Positions 7,881 to 17,092 are shown, counted from the first letter of the stretch. The stretch is DNA of 46,264 bases from an uncultured Bacteroides sp. (GCF_949298305.1 NZ_CASFWU010000009.1:1-46264); one strand, 5' to 3'. Notes: generated by a model from the sequence alone, not told the origin. Numbers and translations: made by a program.

Positions 7881-8150
7881 AGGGGACAAGGGGACGAGTT
7901 GACGAGTTGACAAGGGGACGAGTTGACGAGTTGACAAGGGAACAAGTTGACGAGTTAACAAGGGAACAAGTTGACGAGTTAACAAGGGAACAAGTTGACA
8001 AGGGGACAAGGGAATAAGGAGTGTCCTTGTTGCCTGAAGCCTCGTCAACTTGTCAACTAACCAACCCCCTCGTGGACTGAAGCCTCGTCAACTCGTCAAC
8101 TAACCCCAAACCCCTCGTTGTCTGAAGCCTCGTCCCCTCGTCAACTAATT
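7881..8150. repeat. Octamer tandem array (AGTTGACG/AGGGGACA) with inverted second half
   Basis: The 304-base gap between the TolC and EmrA-like genes is filled by repeats. From 7881 to about 8024 the sequence can be cut into 18 consecutive octamers with no gap, nearly all of the forms AGTTGACR, AGGGGACR, AGGGAACA or AGTTAACA. From about 8025 to 8150 the complementary words CGTCAACT and TGTCAACT appear in three longer units, each containing CTGAAGCCTCGTC. The halves can pair over long distances. Related copies are at 49-122. Confidence 0.85.
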
Positions 8151-8183
8151 TAAAAACATTCAATCAAAATCATATAAACAGTC

Positions 8184-9257
8184 ATGAAAACGAATCACAC
8201 TTTACAAGAACAAGCCAAGAAACTGCGCAAAATGCGCCGTCGCCAACGTATAGCCAGCCTGCTGGGCATCGCCGTCCTCGCCTGGGGCGTGGTGCAGGCA
8301 GCCATCCTCTTCCTGGACTACAAGAGCACCGAGACCAGCAACGACGCCCAAGTGGAACAATACATCTCGCCCGTCAACCTGCGCGCCTCGGGCTACATCC
8401 AGAAAATCTGCTTCACCGAACACCAGGACGTACGCAAGGGCGACACCCTGCTGGTACTGGACGACCGCGAATACCGCATCCGCGTGATGGAGGCCGAAGC
8501 CACCCTGAAGGACGCGCTGGCCGGAGCCACCGTCATGGACGCCACCCTGCAAACCACCCAAAACAACGCCTCGGTGTTTGATGCCTCCATTGCCGAAATC
8601 GAAATCCGCCTGGCCAAGCTGGAGAAAGACCGCCAACGCTACGCCAACCTGCTGAAGCGAAACGCCGCCACGCCCATCCAGCTGGAACAGATTGAGACCG
8701 AATACGAAGCCACCCGCAAGAAACTCGAAGCCGTGAAGCGCCAGCAGCAGGCTGCCCGCTCGGGCGTGAACGAGGTGTCGCACCGCCGGCAGAACATCGA
8801 GGCCTCCATACAGCGCGCACAGGCTGCTCTCGACATGGCCCGCCTCAACCTGTCGTACTGCGTGGTGACCGCTCCCTGCGACGGCAAGCTGGGACGCCGC
8901 GCCCTGGAGGAGGGGCAGTTCATCGGCGCCGGACAGACCGTCACCTACATCGTGCCCGACACGCAGAAGTGGATTGTAGCCAACTACAAGGAAACGCAGG
9001 TGGAGAACCTGGCCATCGGGCAGCAGGTGCGCATCAGCGTAGACGCCATCAGCGGCAGGGAGTTCACCGGACGCATCACCGCCATCTCCGGCGCCACCGG
9101 CTCCAAGTACTCGCTGGTGCCCACGGACAACTCGGCCGGCAACTTCGTGAAGATACAGCAGCGCATCCCCGTCCGCATCGACTTCGACCACCTGAGCCGC
9201 GAGGACAACGAGCGACTGGCTGCGGGGATGATGGCGGTGGTAAAGACGGTTAAATGA
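8184..9257 (+). CDS. EmrA/HlyD-family membrane fusion protein
   Basis: 357 residues. There is a short basic cytosolic start, one membrane anchor (about residues 23-46), a lipoyl half-domain with ASGYIQKICF, a helical hairpin (about 95-215), and the second lipoyl half followed by a beta-barrel. The segment around VVTAPCDGKLGRRALEEGQF is the usual second lipoyl motif of EmrA-like proteins. It bridges the MFS transporter encoded next to the TolC channel encoded before it. The start is the only reasonable ATG after the repeat array. Substrate is unknown; drugs, bile salts or fatty acids are typical for the family. Confidence 0.92.
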   Translation: MKTNHTLQEQAKKLRKMRRRQRIASLLGIAVLAWGVVQAAILFLDYKSTETSNDAQVEQYISPVNLRASGYIQKICFTEHQDVRKGDTLLVLDDREYRIRVMEAEATLKDALAGATVMDATLQTTQNNASVFDASIAEIEIRLAKLEKDRQRYANLLKRNAATPIQLEQIETEYEATRKKLEAVKRQQQAARSGVNEVSHRRQNIEASIQRAQAALDMARLNLSYCVVTAPCDGKLGRRALEEGQFIGAGQTVTYIVPDTQKWIVANYKETQVENLAIGQQVRISVDAISGREFTGRITAISGATGSKYSLVPTDNSAGNFVKIQQRIPVRIDFDHLSREDNERLAAGMMAVVKTVK

Positions 9258-9405
9258 AGAACGAAGAATGAAGAATGAAGAATTTTTTCTAAATGAGGCA
9301 TATTACGTTCCGCATGGAAATTCTTCATTCTTCATTCCTCATTCTTCATTTCCAAAAATTCTTCATTTCCAAAAATTCTTAATTCTTAATTCTTAATTCT
9401 TCATT
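9254..9405. repeat. AATGAAG heptamer array with 20-bp inverted repeat
   Basis: The spacer between the EmrA-like and MFS genes consists of heptamers. AATGAAG words run left of a short unique loop, and TTCTTCA, TTCATTC and ATTCTTA words run right of it. A perfect 20-bp inverted repeat joins 9266-9285 with 9318-9337 across a 32-base loop. The last words reach almost to the MFS start codon, so the ribosome-binding region itself is repeat sequence. Confidence 0.85.
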
Positions 9406-9411
9406 CCCCCT

Positions 9412-11046
9412 ATGTCTTCCTATCCCCGAAACTACCCCTTCTACAACTGGGTGCCCAAACCGCTGGGCATCCTGATACTGGTGTTGCTCTTCATCCCCAT
9501 CCTCACCGTGGGCGGCGTCTATACCGCCAACAGCGGCGAGATGATGAGCGGACTGGGCATCCAGTCGGAGCACATCCAGTTTGTCGGCTTCCTCACCTCC
9601 ATCGGCATGGCCGCCTTCTCGCCCTTCTTCTACGAGCTGGTGTGCATCCGCCGCGAAAAGATGATGTGCCTCACGGGCTTCGTCCTGATGTACGCCCTGA
9701 GCTACGTGTGTGCCAAGACCGACAGCATCTTCCTCCTGGCGCTGTGCAGCCTCGTCATGGGCTTCCTGCGCATGGTGCTGATGATGGTCAACCTCTTCAC
9801 CCTCATCAAGTACGCCTTCGGCATGGAAGCCACGCGCAACATCACGCCCGGCAACGAGCCCCGCGATGCCGAAGGGTGGGACCGACTGGACAGCGAGAAG
9901 AGCGTCAGCATGCCCACCATCTACCTGTTCTTCATGATACTGGGACAGGTGGGCACCTCGCTCACCGCCTGGCTGGCCTACGAGTACGAGTGGCAGTACG
10001 TCTACTACTGCATGATGGGCATGACGCTGCTGGCCATCCTCGTCATCTTCGTCACCATGCCCTACCACCGCTATCCCGGCCGGCGCTTCCCCATCAACTT
10101 CCGCAAGTTCGGCAGCGTGGTCATCTTCTGCGCCATGTGTACGTCGGTGGTCTATGTGCTGGTCTATGGCAAGGTGCTCGACTGGTACGACGACCCGACC
10201 ATCCGCTGGGCCACCGTTGCCGCCATCGTGTTCACCGGCCTGTTCATCTATATGGAGGCCACGCACCGCTCGCCCTACTTCCTGACGGGCGTGTTCCGTC
10301 TGCGCACCATCCGCCTGGGCGTCGTGCTCTTCCTGCTGCTGATAGTGCTGAACTCCAGCGCCCTGTTCGTCAACGTCTTCACCGGCGTGGGCATGAAGAT
10401 AGACAACTGGCAGAACGCCGCCCTGAACAACTGGGCCATCCTGGGCTACTTCATCGGTGCCGTGGTGGCCATCGCGCTGGGCAAGCGGGGCGTACACCTG
10501 AAGTATCTCTTTGCCCTGGGCTTCGTGTTCATCGGACTGTCGGCCCTGTTCATGTACTTCGAGGTGCAGACGGCCGGACTGTACGAGCGCATGAAGTATC
10601 CCGTCATCATCCGTGCCACGGGCATGATGCTGCTCTACTCGCTGACCGCCGTACTAGCCAACCAGCGCATGCCCTACAAATATCTGTCCACCTGGATCTG
10701 CATCATGCTGACCGTGCGCATGATGCTGGGGCCCGCCGCAGGCACCGCCCTCTACACCAACGTGATGCAACAGCGCCAGCAGCACCACCTCACCCGCATG
10801 GCCCACGATACCGACCTGACGTCGCCCGAAGCCGCCGCCAGCTATACGGGCACCGTCCGGGGCATGATGCTGCAAGGCAAGAGCCGCCAGGAGGCCGAGC
10901 AGATGGCCGCCCTCTCCGCCAAAGGCAAGGTGCAGGTGCAGGCCACGCTGGCCTCCGTCAAGGAGATGTCCGGCTGGACGCTCTATGCCTGCATGGGCTG
11001 CGCCTTGCTCGTGCTGCTGATACCTTACCGAAAGAGAAGTCTGTAA
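9412..11046 (+). CDS. EmrB-like MFS drug efflux transporter (DHA2 type)
   Basis: 544-residue inner-membrane protein with about 14 hydrophobic segments, the number expected of the DHA2 group of the major facilitator superfamily. The first helix is at about residues 18-36. A cytoplasmic loop (about 140-170) separates early helices, and a polar stretch (about 445-505) precedes the final helix. It is the proton-driven pump partner of the TolC-like and EmrA-like proteins just upstream, and together they form a complete EmrAB-TolC-type system. The start ATG is the first after the heptamer repeat. Substrate cannot be inferred. Confidence 0.88.
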   Translation: MSSYPRNYPFYNWVPKPLGILILVLLFIPILTVGGVYTANSGEMMSGLGIQSEHIQFVGFLTSIGMAAFSPFFYELVCIRREKMMCLTGFVLMYALSYVCAKTDSIFLLALCSLVMGFLRMVLMMVNLFTLIKYAFGMEATRNITPGNEPRDAEGWDRLDSEKSVSMPTIYLFFMILGQVGTSLTAWLAYEYEWQYVYYCMMGMTLLAILVIFVTMPYHRYPGRRFPINFRKFGSVVIFCAMCTSVVYVLVYGKVLDWYDDPTIRWATVAAIVFTGLFIYMEATHRSPYFLTGVFRLRTIRLGVVLFLLLIVLNSSALFVNVFTGVGMKIDNWQNAALNNWAILGYFIGAVVAIALGKRGVHLKYLFALGFVFIGLSALFMYFEVQTAGLYERMKYPVIIRATGMMLLYSLTAVLANQRMPYKYLSTWICIMLTVRMMLGPAAGTALYTNVMQQRQQHHLTRMAHDTDLTSPEAAASYTGTVRGMMLQGKSRQEAEQMAALSAKGKVQVQATLASVKEMSGWTLYACMGCALLVLLIPYRKRSL

Positions 11047-11350
11047 TCTGTAAAGAGAATATAAGATTATACAAATTGAAAAAATGAATTATCGCACCAT
11101 TTGAATAGAAAGTTTCAACTGAGTTAAGTAAAATCAAAGAAAAGAAAGCAAGCAACGCCATCAAACCCAAAACAGAATATTGTAACAGACTCCAGACAAA
11201 ACATTATTTTATGTACTTGTTATACGAATGATTCAACGCAAGATAGAAGAGTATGTAGTAATTCTGATTTTACCTACCTAACAATAGGTATTTTGATCCG
11301 TTAAATGCTAAATATATATCATAAGAAGATAGACAGTGCAGGAAAAGAGG

Positions 11351-11358
11351 TATTTTTG
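11351..11358 (+). promoter_or_regulatory. -7 promoter box and leader of pflB
   Basis: The 411 bases between the MFS gene and pflB hold no gene. TATTTTTG here matches TAnnTTTG and lies 99 bases before the pflB start codon. A small hairpin GCCC-TTTC-GGGC follows at 11363-11374. No clear -33 TTTG is seen. The remainder of the gap (11047-11340) is AT-rich and shows nothing I can name. Confidence 0.45.
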
Positions 11359-11457
11359 TAGCGCCCTTTCGGGCTGTCGCATTTTCCATCGTCTCTGTCA
11401 CAAGGAGTACCGGTGGTGCGGCTTTTAATCCTTTAAACATTTAATGACAGACTTCTT

Positions 11458-13686
11458 ATGGAATTAAACAAATGCTTTATCGACGGAGTGTGGAACAAAG
11501 AAATCAACGTGAGCGACTTTGTTAGCAGAAACATTGCCCCTTATACGGGAGACGCTTCTTTCCTACAAGGCCCTACTGAACGCACCAGGCATATCTGGAA
11601 CCTCTGCCTGAAGGCATTGGAAGAGGAACGTGCCAACAACGGAGTGAGAGCGCTGGACTATACCACCGTGTCCACCATCACTTCACACAAAGCCGGATAC
11701 ATTGACAAGGAAAACGAACTGATTGTAGGCCTGCAGACGGATGAACTGCTGAAGCGCGCCATCAAGCCCTTCGGAGGTATCAACGTGGTGATGAAGGCCT
11801 GCAAGGAGAACGGCGTGGAAGTGGACGAACGGGTAAAGGACATTTTCCAGCACTACCGTAAAACACACAACGACGGTGTGTTCGACGCTTATACGGAAGA
11901 GATACGTTCCTTCCGTTCGTTGGGCTTCCTTACGGGACTTCCCGACAACTATGCCCGCGGACGAATCATCGGCGACTACCGCCGGCTGGCCCTCTACGGC
12001 ATCGACCGACTGGTGGAAGCCAAGCAGGAAGATCTGCGTAACCTGACAGGCCCCATGACGGATGCACGCATCCGGCTGCGCGAAGAGGTAGCCGAACAAA
12101 TCAAGGCCTTGAATGAAATAAAGGTCATGGGCGAATACTATGGATTGGACTTGAGTAGAGCCGCCACCTCGGCACAGGAGGCTGTTCAATGGGTGTACAT
12201 GGCCTATCTGGCTGCCGTGAAGGAACAGGACGGAGCAGCTATGTCGTTGGGCAACGTGTCGTCGTTCCTGGACATTTTCATTGAGTATGACCTGGCTCAC
12301 GGACGCATCAACGAAACCTTCGCCCAGGAGCTGATTGACCAGTTTGTCATCAAGCTGCGCATGGTACGCCATCTGCGTATGCAGTCATACAACGACATCT
12401 TCGCAGGCGACCCCACGTGGGTGACCGAAGCCATCGGCGGACGCTTCAACGACGGACGCACAAAGGTGACAAAGACCTCTTTCCGCTTCCTGCAGACGCT
12501 CTACAACTTGGGACCCTCGCCTGAGCCCAACCTCACCGTATTGTGGAGCCCCGACCTGCCCGAAGGATTCAAGGACTTCTGCGCCAAGGTATCGGTAGAC
12601 ACCAGCTCCATCCAGTATGAGAACGATGACCTGATGCGCGAAGTGCGCGGTTGTGACGACTACGGCATTGCCTGCTGCGTGTCTTATCAAGCCATTGGCA
12701 AGCAGATACAGTTCTTCGGCGCACGTGCCAACCTGGCCAAGGCCCTGCTGCTGGCCATCAACGGCGGACGTTGCGAAAATACCGGCACGGTAATGGTCAA
12801 GGGAATACCTGTACTGACCAGCGATACGCTGAAGTTTGAAGAAGTGATGAACAACTACAAGAAGGTGCTGACCGAAGTGGCTCGCGTCTACAACGAAGCC
12901 ATGAACATTATCCACTACATGCACGACAAGTATTACTACGAAAAAGCACAGATGGCCTTCGTAGACACCAACCCGCGCATCAACCTGGCCTACGGCGTGG
13001 CAGGACTCTCCATCGCTCTGGATTCACTGTCGGCCATCAAATATGCCAAAGTAACGGCACGCCGCAACGAGATAGGGCTGACTGAAGGTTTCGACATCGA
13101 AGGTTCCTTCCCCTGCTTCGGCAACAACGACGACCGGGTGGACCACTTGGGCGTGGACCTGGTATATTATTTCAGTGAGGAACTGAAGAAACTGCCTGTC
13201 TACAAGAACGCCCGCCCCACCCTGTCGCTGCTCACCATTACTTCCAATGTGATGTACGGCAAGAAAACTGGCGCCACACCGGACGGACGCGCCAAGGGTG
13301 TGGCCTTTGCACCGGGTGCCAACCCCATGCACGGACGGGACAAGAACGGGGCCATCGCATCGCTGAGTTCTGTGGCCAAATTGCGCTACCGCGACTCGCA
13401 GGACGGCATCAGCAACACCTTCTCCATCGTACCCAAATCGCTGGGGCCCACTCCCGAAGAGCGGGTGGAAAACCTGGTGACCATGATGGACGGTTATTTC
13501 ACCAAGGGTGCCCACCATCTGAACGTGAATGTGCTGAACCGCGAAATGCTGGAGGACGCCATGGAGCACCCCGAAAAATATCCGCAGCTCACCATCCGCG
13601 TATCGGGCTACGCCGTGAACTTCACCAAGCTGAGCCGTGAGCATCAGTTGGAGGTCATCAGCCGCTCGTTCCACGAAAGAATGTGA
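11458..13686 (+). CDS. pflB: Pyruvate formate-lyase (formate C-acetyltransferase)
   Basis: 742 residues, close to the usual length of PflB. It converts pyruvate and CoA to acetyl-CoA and formate under anaerobic conditions through a glycyl radical. The catalytic cysteine pair is visible as IACCVS at residues 406-407. The C-terminal radical loop RVSGYAVNF carries the radical glycine at about residue 717. It is followed directly by the activating enzyme gene pflA. Formate produced here is a substrate for PurT, encoded at 27370-28536. A Bacteroides-type -7 box lies 99 bases upstream. Confidence 0.97.
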   Translation: MELNKCFIDGVWNKEINVSDFVSRNIAPYTGDASFLQGPTERTRHIWNLCLKALEEERANNGVRALDYTTVSTITSHKAGYIDKENELIVGLQTDELLKRAIKPFGGINVVMKACKENGVEVDERVKDIFQHYRKTHNDGVFDAYTEEIRSFRSLGFLTGLPDNYARGRIIGDYRRLALYGIDRLVEAKQEDLRNLTGPMTDARIRLREEVAEQIKALNEIKVMGEYYGLDLSRAATSAQEAVQWVYMAYLAAVKEQDGAAMSLGNVSSFLDIFIEYDLAHGRINETFAQELIDQFVIKLRMVRHLRMQSYNDIFAGDPTWVTEAIGGRFNDGRTKVTKTSFRFLQTLYNLGPSPEPNLTVLWSPDLPEGFKDFCAKVSVDTSSIQYENDDLMREVRGCDDYGIACCVSYQAIGKQIQFFGARANLAKALLLAINGGRCENTGTVMVKGIPVLTSDTLKFEEVMNNYKKVLTEVARVYNEAMNIIHYMHDKYYYEKAQMAFVDTNPRINLAYGVAGLSIALDSLSAIKYAKVTARRNEIGLTEGFDIEGSFPCFGNNDDRVDHLGVDLVYYFSEELKKLPVYKNARPTLSLLTITSNVMYGKKTGATPDGRAKGVAFAPGANPMHGRDKNGAIASLSSVAKLRYRDSQDGISNTFSIVPKSLGPTPEERVENLVTMMDGYFTKGAHHLNVNVLNREMLEDAMEHPEKYPQLTIRVSGYAVNFTKLSREHQLEVISRSFHERM

Positions 13687-13691
13687 CCAGC

Positions 13692-14420
13692 ATGACGATA
13701 AAAGTTCATTCCTACGAAAGTATGGGAACCTTCGACGGGCCGGGTCTCCGGCTCGTTGTCTTTCTGCAAGGCTGTCCCTTCCGCTGCCTCTATTGCGCCA
13801 ACCCCGACACGATAGCAGCCGAAGGAGGGACTCCGACACAGGCCCATGAAATCTTGCGCATGGCGGACGACCAGAAGGCTTTCTTCGGACGGAAAGGAGG
13901 CATCACCTTTTCGGGCGGCGAACCGACCTTGCAGGCCGAAGCCCTGCTGCCCCTCTTTGCCGACCTGAAAGCCCACGGCATACACATCTGCCTGGACACC
14001 AACGGAGGCATCTGGAACCGGCATGTGGAGGAGTTGCTGAAACTGACCGACCTGGTGCTGCTGGACATTAAGGAATTTAACCCCGAACGCCACCGACGGC
14101 TGACGGGACGGGACAACACGCAGACCCTGCGTACCGCCCAGTGGCTGGAGCGGAACAACCGCCCCTTCTGGCTGCGCTACGTGCTGGTACCCGGCTACAG
14201 CGACTTCGAGGAAGACATCCGCGCCTTGGGCGAACGGCTGGGAAGCTACTCGCAGGTGCAGCGGGTAGAAATACTCCCTTATCACCGACTGGGCGTACAC
14301 AAATATGAGGCTATGGGGTGGGACTATCAGCTGAAGGAAGTAAAGGAGAATACACCCGGGCAGCTGGCTCGGGCCGAAGCGATCTTCAAGGAGTACTTCC
14401 CGCTGGTGGTGACGAACTGA
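13692..14420 (+). CDS. pflA: Pyruvate formate-lyase activating enzyme
   Basis: 242-residue radical SAM protein that installs the glycyl radical on PflB. The cluster motif CxxxCxxC is at residues 28, 32 and 35 (GCPFRCLYC), followed by the glycine-rich SAM-binding segment GGITFSGGEP. The ATG at 13692 is preferred; a GTG at 13683 overlapping the pflB stop would add three residues. It is translationally close to pflB (6 bases) and surely cotranscribed with it. Confidence 0.95.
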   Translation: MTIKVHSYESMGTFDGPGLRLVVFLQGCPFRCLYCANPDTIAAEGGTPTQAHEILRMADDQKAFFGRKGGITFSGGEPTLQAEALLPLFADLKAHGIHICLDTNGGIWNRHVEELLKLTDLVLLDIKEFNPERHRRLTGRDNTQTLRTAQWLERNNRPFWLRYVLVPGYSDFEEDIRALGERLGSYSQVQRVEILPYHRLGVHKYEAMGWDYQLKEVKENTPGQLARAEAIFKEYFPLVVTN

Positions 14421-14474
14421 GGCCGGAAAGATTGTGACGTAAAGAAATATTTCCGCCCGATTAAAATGGCACGA

Positions 14475-14511
14475 AAGTAGGAAGAAAACCAATCCGTTTT
14501 TCTTTCTACTT
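14475..14511 (+). terminator. Possible terminator hairpin after pflA
   Basis: A stem AAGTAGGAAGAAAA pairs with TTTTTCTTTCTACTT, with one mismatch and a nine-base loop. It sits about 55 bases after the pflA stop. The following tract is only partly T-rich, so it could equally be a processing or stability hairpin. Confidence 0.35.
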
Positions 14512-14692
14512 CCTTTCCCAACCTCCCAGTATAATGCTCCAATTAGACTGTAAAAACACCCCGGCTTATGTATTTGATATTATTACCACTAAACAGATAT
14601 TCCACAGTTAAAAGAACTTACAAACTGAAAGGAATGGATAAATATCATTAAATGACTGCAAATCAATCATTTACATTTTTCAATATAAGATT

Positions 14693-14768
14693 ACTATCGA
14701 TAGTAAGCAACCTTCGCACCGAAGGTAGGCGACCTTCGCCCTGATAGTAGGCAACCTTCGGCTCCAAA
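14693..14768. repeat. 22-bp dyad array, ACCTTC/GAAGGT and GATAGT type
   Basis: The 803-base gap 14421-15223 contains no credible gene. Here six-base half-sites appear every 11 bp: GATAGT (14699), ACCTTC (14710), GAAGGT (14721), ACCTTC (14732), GATAGT (14743), ACCTTC (14754). ACTATC lies just before the first. Dyads such as ACCTTC-GCACC-GAAGGT result, with the same 6+5+6+5 layout as the array at 1789 but different bases. The rest of the gap (14512-14690 and 14790-15060) is AT-rich with nothing recognised. Confidence 0.75.
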
Positions 14769-15068
14769 GAAGGCAAGGCAAACTGCCGGATATGGATATT
14801 ATTTGACATTTTGAGTAAAACGACAATCGTGTAGTGCAAATAGCCTGAGTTCAAATTCCGTTCATCACCGAATACGCCAGCTATTCTTTTCCATACTTCT
14901 ATCTTGTGTATTCTACATGCAAGATAACCCAAATTCTTATCTATAAACTTGAGTTTGGTTAATATGCTTTAGCCGGATTAATCAGAAAAATGTATAGCAA
15001 AATTACCACTTCTGTCTATTACTTCCAATATGGTGTTCCTTGACGGATATTAAGGTTGCATGGGGATG

Positions 15069-15145
15069 GTTTGAAACCCGAAAGTCTTATGTTTGAAACA
15101 TTGCCCCCTTATGTTTCAAACATAGGACCTTTAGGGTTTAAATCC
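15069..15145. repeat. 22-bp dyad array, GTTTGAAAC type, with 14-bp hairpin
   Basis: Nine-base dyads start at 15069 (GTTTGAAAC), 15091 (GTTTGAAAC) and 15113 (GTTTCAAAC), with a decayed copy at 15135; the spacing is exactly 22. Because the third unit is the complement of the second, TATGTTTGAAACAT (15088-15101) and ATGTTTCAAACATA (15111-15124) form a perfect 14-bp stem with a nine-base loop. It lies just beyond the stop of the gene ending at 15224 and could form its 3' hairpin. Confidence 0.7.
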
Positions 15146-15223
15146 ATTTTTCTGGAAAGGGAATGTAAGAAGCGCGAATTGTTCCTCTATTATCAAAAAA
15201 AAGGAACTGTCCGGATGCTTAGA

Positions 15224-16543
15224 TCAATAAATCAGACGAATGCCTGCCTGCAAGGTAAAATTGAAGGGAGTCTCTTTTCGGATGGTCTCTACGGACGAGC
15301 CGTCATCGAAGAAATAAGAAAGACCCGGTTCCATATAGATGCCCACGTGCTTACCTGCATTGACCTGCACACCTACGGCGCCTGCCAGCGAGAACTGCAA
15401 CGGTTTCACCGTCTGGTCTTCGTCACCCAGCTTGCCATAGACACATTTTTCCATCGCTCCACCGGCGGACAGATACATGATAAAAGGCTTACGGTCAATG
15501 AAATTCCAGTTGAGGCGTAAAGGGATACCGACGTAGTGCAACTTCTGCTCCACCTTCTCCGTACTGCCCTCGAACTTGATGTCGGAAGCCAGGTAAGTAT
15601 ACGTAAGTCCCGTTTCCACCGAAAAGGGTCCCCACAGATGCTTGCGCACCGACAGGCCCACGCTGACGGGCAGCTTGTGGTCGGCAGAAGCAATTTGCCT
15701 GCCTCGACTGAGCAAATAAGGCAAACCTTCCTTGAACACCAGTTCCTGATCTCCGGGGATGGCGAGGATACCGTTGGCCGTGGAGGAAAGGTCGAGGCTG
15801 TTGTCGGCCATATAAGCGTAATCGGACAAATAGGCGTTGCCCGCATACAGAGAGTTTCCGCTTCCACCTGCATTGCCCACCGAAAGGCCGACCGACCAGC
15901 GCGAAACGTCCTTGCGTTTGCTTTCCCCGGCCGGAAGATGCAGCATGTCCCTACTTGAGGGTCTCGTCGGCTTCAAACTCCGCTTTTTTTCTTCCCTTGA
16001 GGTAGTCTCTACCTGTCCAATTCCTTCTTTCCTATCTTCTTCAATGGGGGCGGCTTCATCGCGGACATCGGCAACAACCGGATCCGTCCCAACTTTCCCG
16101 GCTTCATCCGTCTGCACAAGCCGCTCGACCTGTGCCACCAATCTTGCCGTTACGGGACGTTGTCGGGGTTCGGACGGAACATCCTCCTTCTCCGTAGGCT
16201 TCAGCAACGTTACGGCCACGGGATGCGACTCCTGTACGGAAGGCTGAAGCGCAAGTTGGGGAACTCCGACATTGCCCACCTCATCACTGAGCGGGCTTTG
16301 CAGAAACCAAAGACTGATGCCCGAAATGCCGGCCAACAAGGCTGCCGCAGCCGCCATCGTCCACTTGCGCAAATGGAAAATACGTCCAGAACTGGCCTGC
16401 GGGACGGAACGGCGGGTAGCCAAATCCTTCTCAAGCCTCTCCCAACCGGAAGCAGGAAGCGGTTCGGAGTAGTTCTCCAGCTTCCGTTTCACCTCTTCCA
16501 TCCATTGTCCGTTGTCTGTTTGCCTGTGTTTCTTCATATCCAT
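15224..16543 (-). CDS. Membrane-anchored protein with C-terminal beta-barrel, sigma-factor partner
   Basis: 439 residues in three parts. The N-terminus is polar and presumably cytosolic (about 1-57) and contains WERLEKDL. It is followed by one hydrophobic helix (about 60-80, TMAAAAALLAGISGISLWFL). A charged, Pro/Glu-rich linker covers about 85-190. The C-terminal part (about 195-439) is a run of amphipathic beta-strands ending in aromatic residues (IRLIY), like PorT/outer-membrane-barrel domains. Its start codon directly follows the TGA of the ECF sigma gene, so the two are coupled. The layout suggests an anti-sigma-like tail, inner-membrane anchor and envelope sensor in one chain. That role is inference; the family is seen beside sigma factors in Bacteroides. 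Confidence 0.75.
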   Translation of the reverse strand: MDMKKHRQTDNGQWMEEVKRKLENYSEPLPASGWERLEKDLATRRSVPQASSGRIFHLRKWTMAAAAALLAGISGISLWFLQSPLSDEVGNVGVPQLALQPSVQESHPVAVTLLKPTEKEDVPSEPRQRPVTARLVAQVERLVQTDEAGKVGTDPVVADVRDEAAPIEEDRKEGIGQVETTSREEKKRSLKPTRPSSRDMLHLPAGESKRKDVSRWSVGLSVGNAGGSGNSLYAGNAYLSDYAYMADNSLDLSSTANGILAIPGDQELVFKEGLPYLLSRGRQIASADHKLPVSVGLSVRKHLWGPFSVETGLTYTYLASDIKFEGSTEKVEQKLHYVGIPLRLNWNFIDRKPFIMYLSAGGAMEKCVYGKLGDEDQTVKPLQFSLAGAVGVQVNAGKHVGIYMEPGLSYFFDDGSSVETIRKETPFNFTLQAGIRLIY

Positions 16544-17092
16544 TCAAGCATTTTTTTTCATCCATCCGTTTATCTTTACTGCCAAAGCCGCCTTGGCACG
16601 GGTCAGTTGCGAAGCGGACGACTTTTCATTGATGCCCAGCAAGCGGGCTATTTCTTTATGAGACTTCTCCTCGAACACGTACAAATTAAGTACCGTCCGG
16701 TAGCCCGTGGGCAGTTCGCCAATGAATCGCATCAGCACTTCAGAAGGGACAGCGGAAGCAGTAGAGGTATCGGGTTCATCGTACACTTCGGGCACTTTGT
16801 CAAGTTCGGCCGCCTGATTGAGCACGTCGTTGCGGCGTAGATACTGTAACACCACGTTGACCATCACCCGATCCATCCATGCCCTCAGCGAACCTTCACC
16901 CCGATAGACAAACTTGTCGAAAGAGTCAAATATCTTCAAGAACCCGTCGTGCATCAGGTCCTGGGCTGTATCACGGTCGCCTGCATAACGGATGCAAAGT
17001 CCCAGCATACGCCCCGCATAGCGCTCATACAGCTCCTTACGGGCTGAGTTGTCACCCTGCCTGCACCGATCTGCTAGTTCTTGTTCTTCCAT
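16544..17092 (-). CDS. ECF-type RNA polymerase sigma factor
   Basis: 182 residues from the ATG at 17092 (MEEQELADRCRQGD). Region 2 is recognisable from about residue 5 to 85, including YAGDRDTAQDLMHDGFLKIF (region 2.3/2.4-like). Region 4 spans about 120-175, with GYRTVLNLYVFEEKSHKEIA and a helix-turn-helix ending LGINEKSSASQLTRAKAAL. The upstream ATG at 17137 was rejected because it overlaps the predicted -7 box. The gene is followed without spacing by the membrane/barrel protein, its likely regulator. Target promoters cannot be read. Confidence 0.93.
   Translation of the reverse strand: MEEQELADRCRQGDNSARKELYERYAGRMLGLCIRYAGDRDTAQDLMHDGFLKIFDSFDKFVYRGEGSLRAWMDRVMVNVVLQYLRRNDVLNQAAELDKVPEVYDEPDTSTASAVPSEVLMRFIGELPTGYRTVLNLYVFEEKSHKEIARLLGINEKSSASQLTRAKAALAVKINGWMKKNA

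Noticed and set aside
14663..14932. Minus-strand frame of 89 codons
   Set aside because: It crosses the 22-bp dyad array, has no recognised domain and no promoter.
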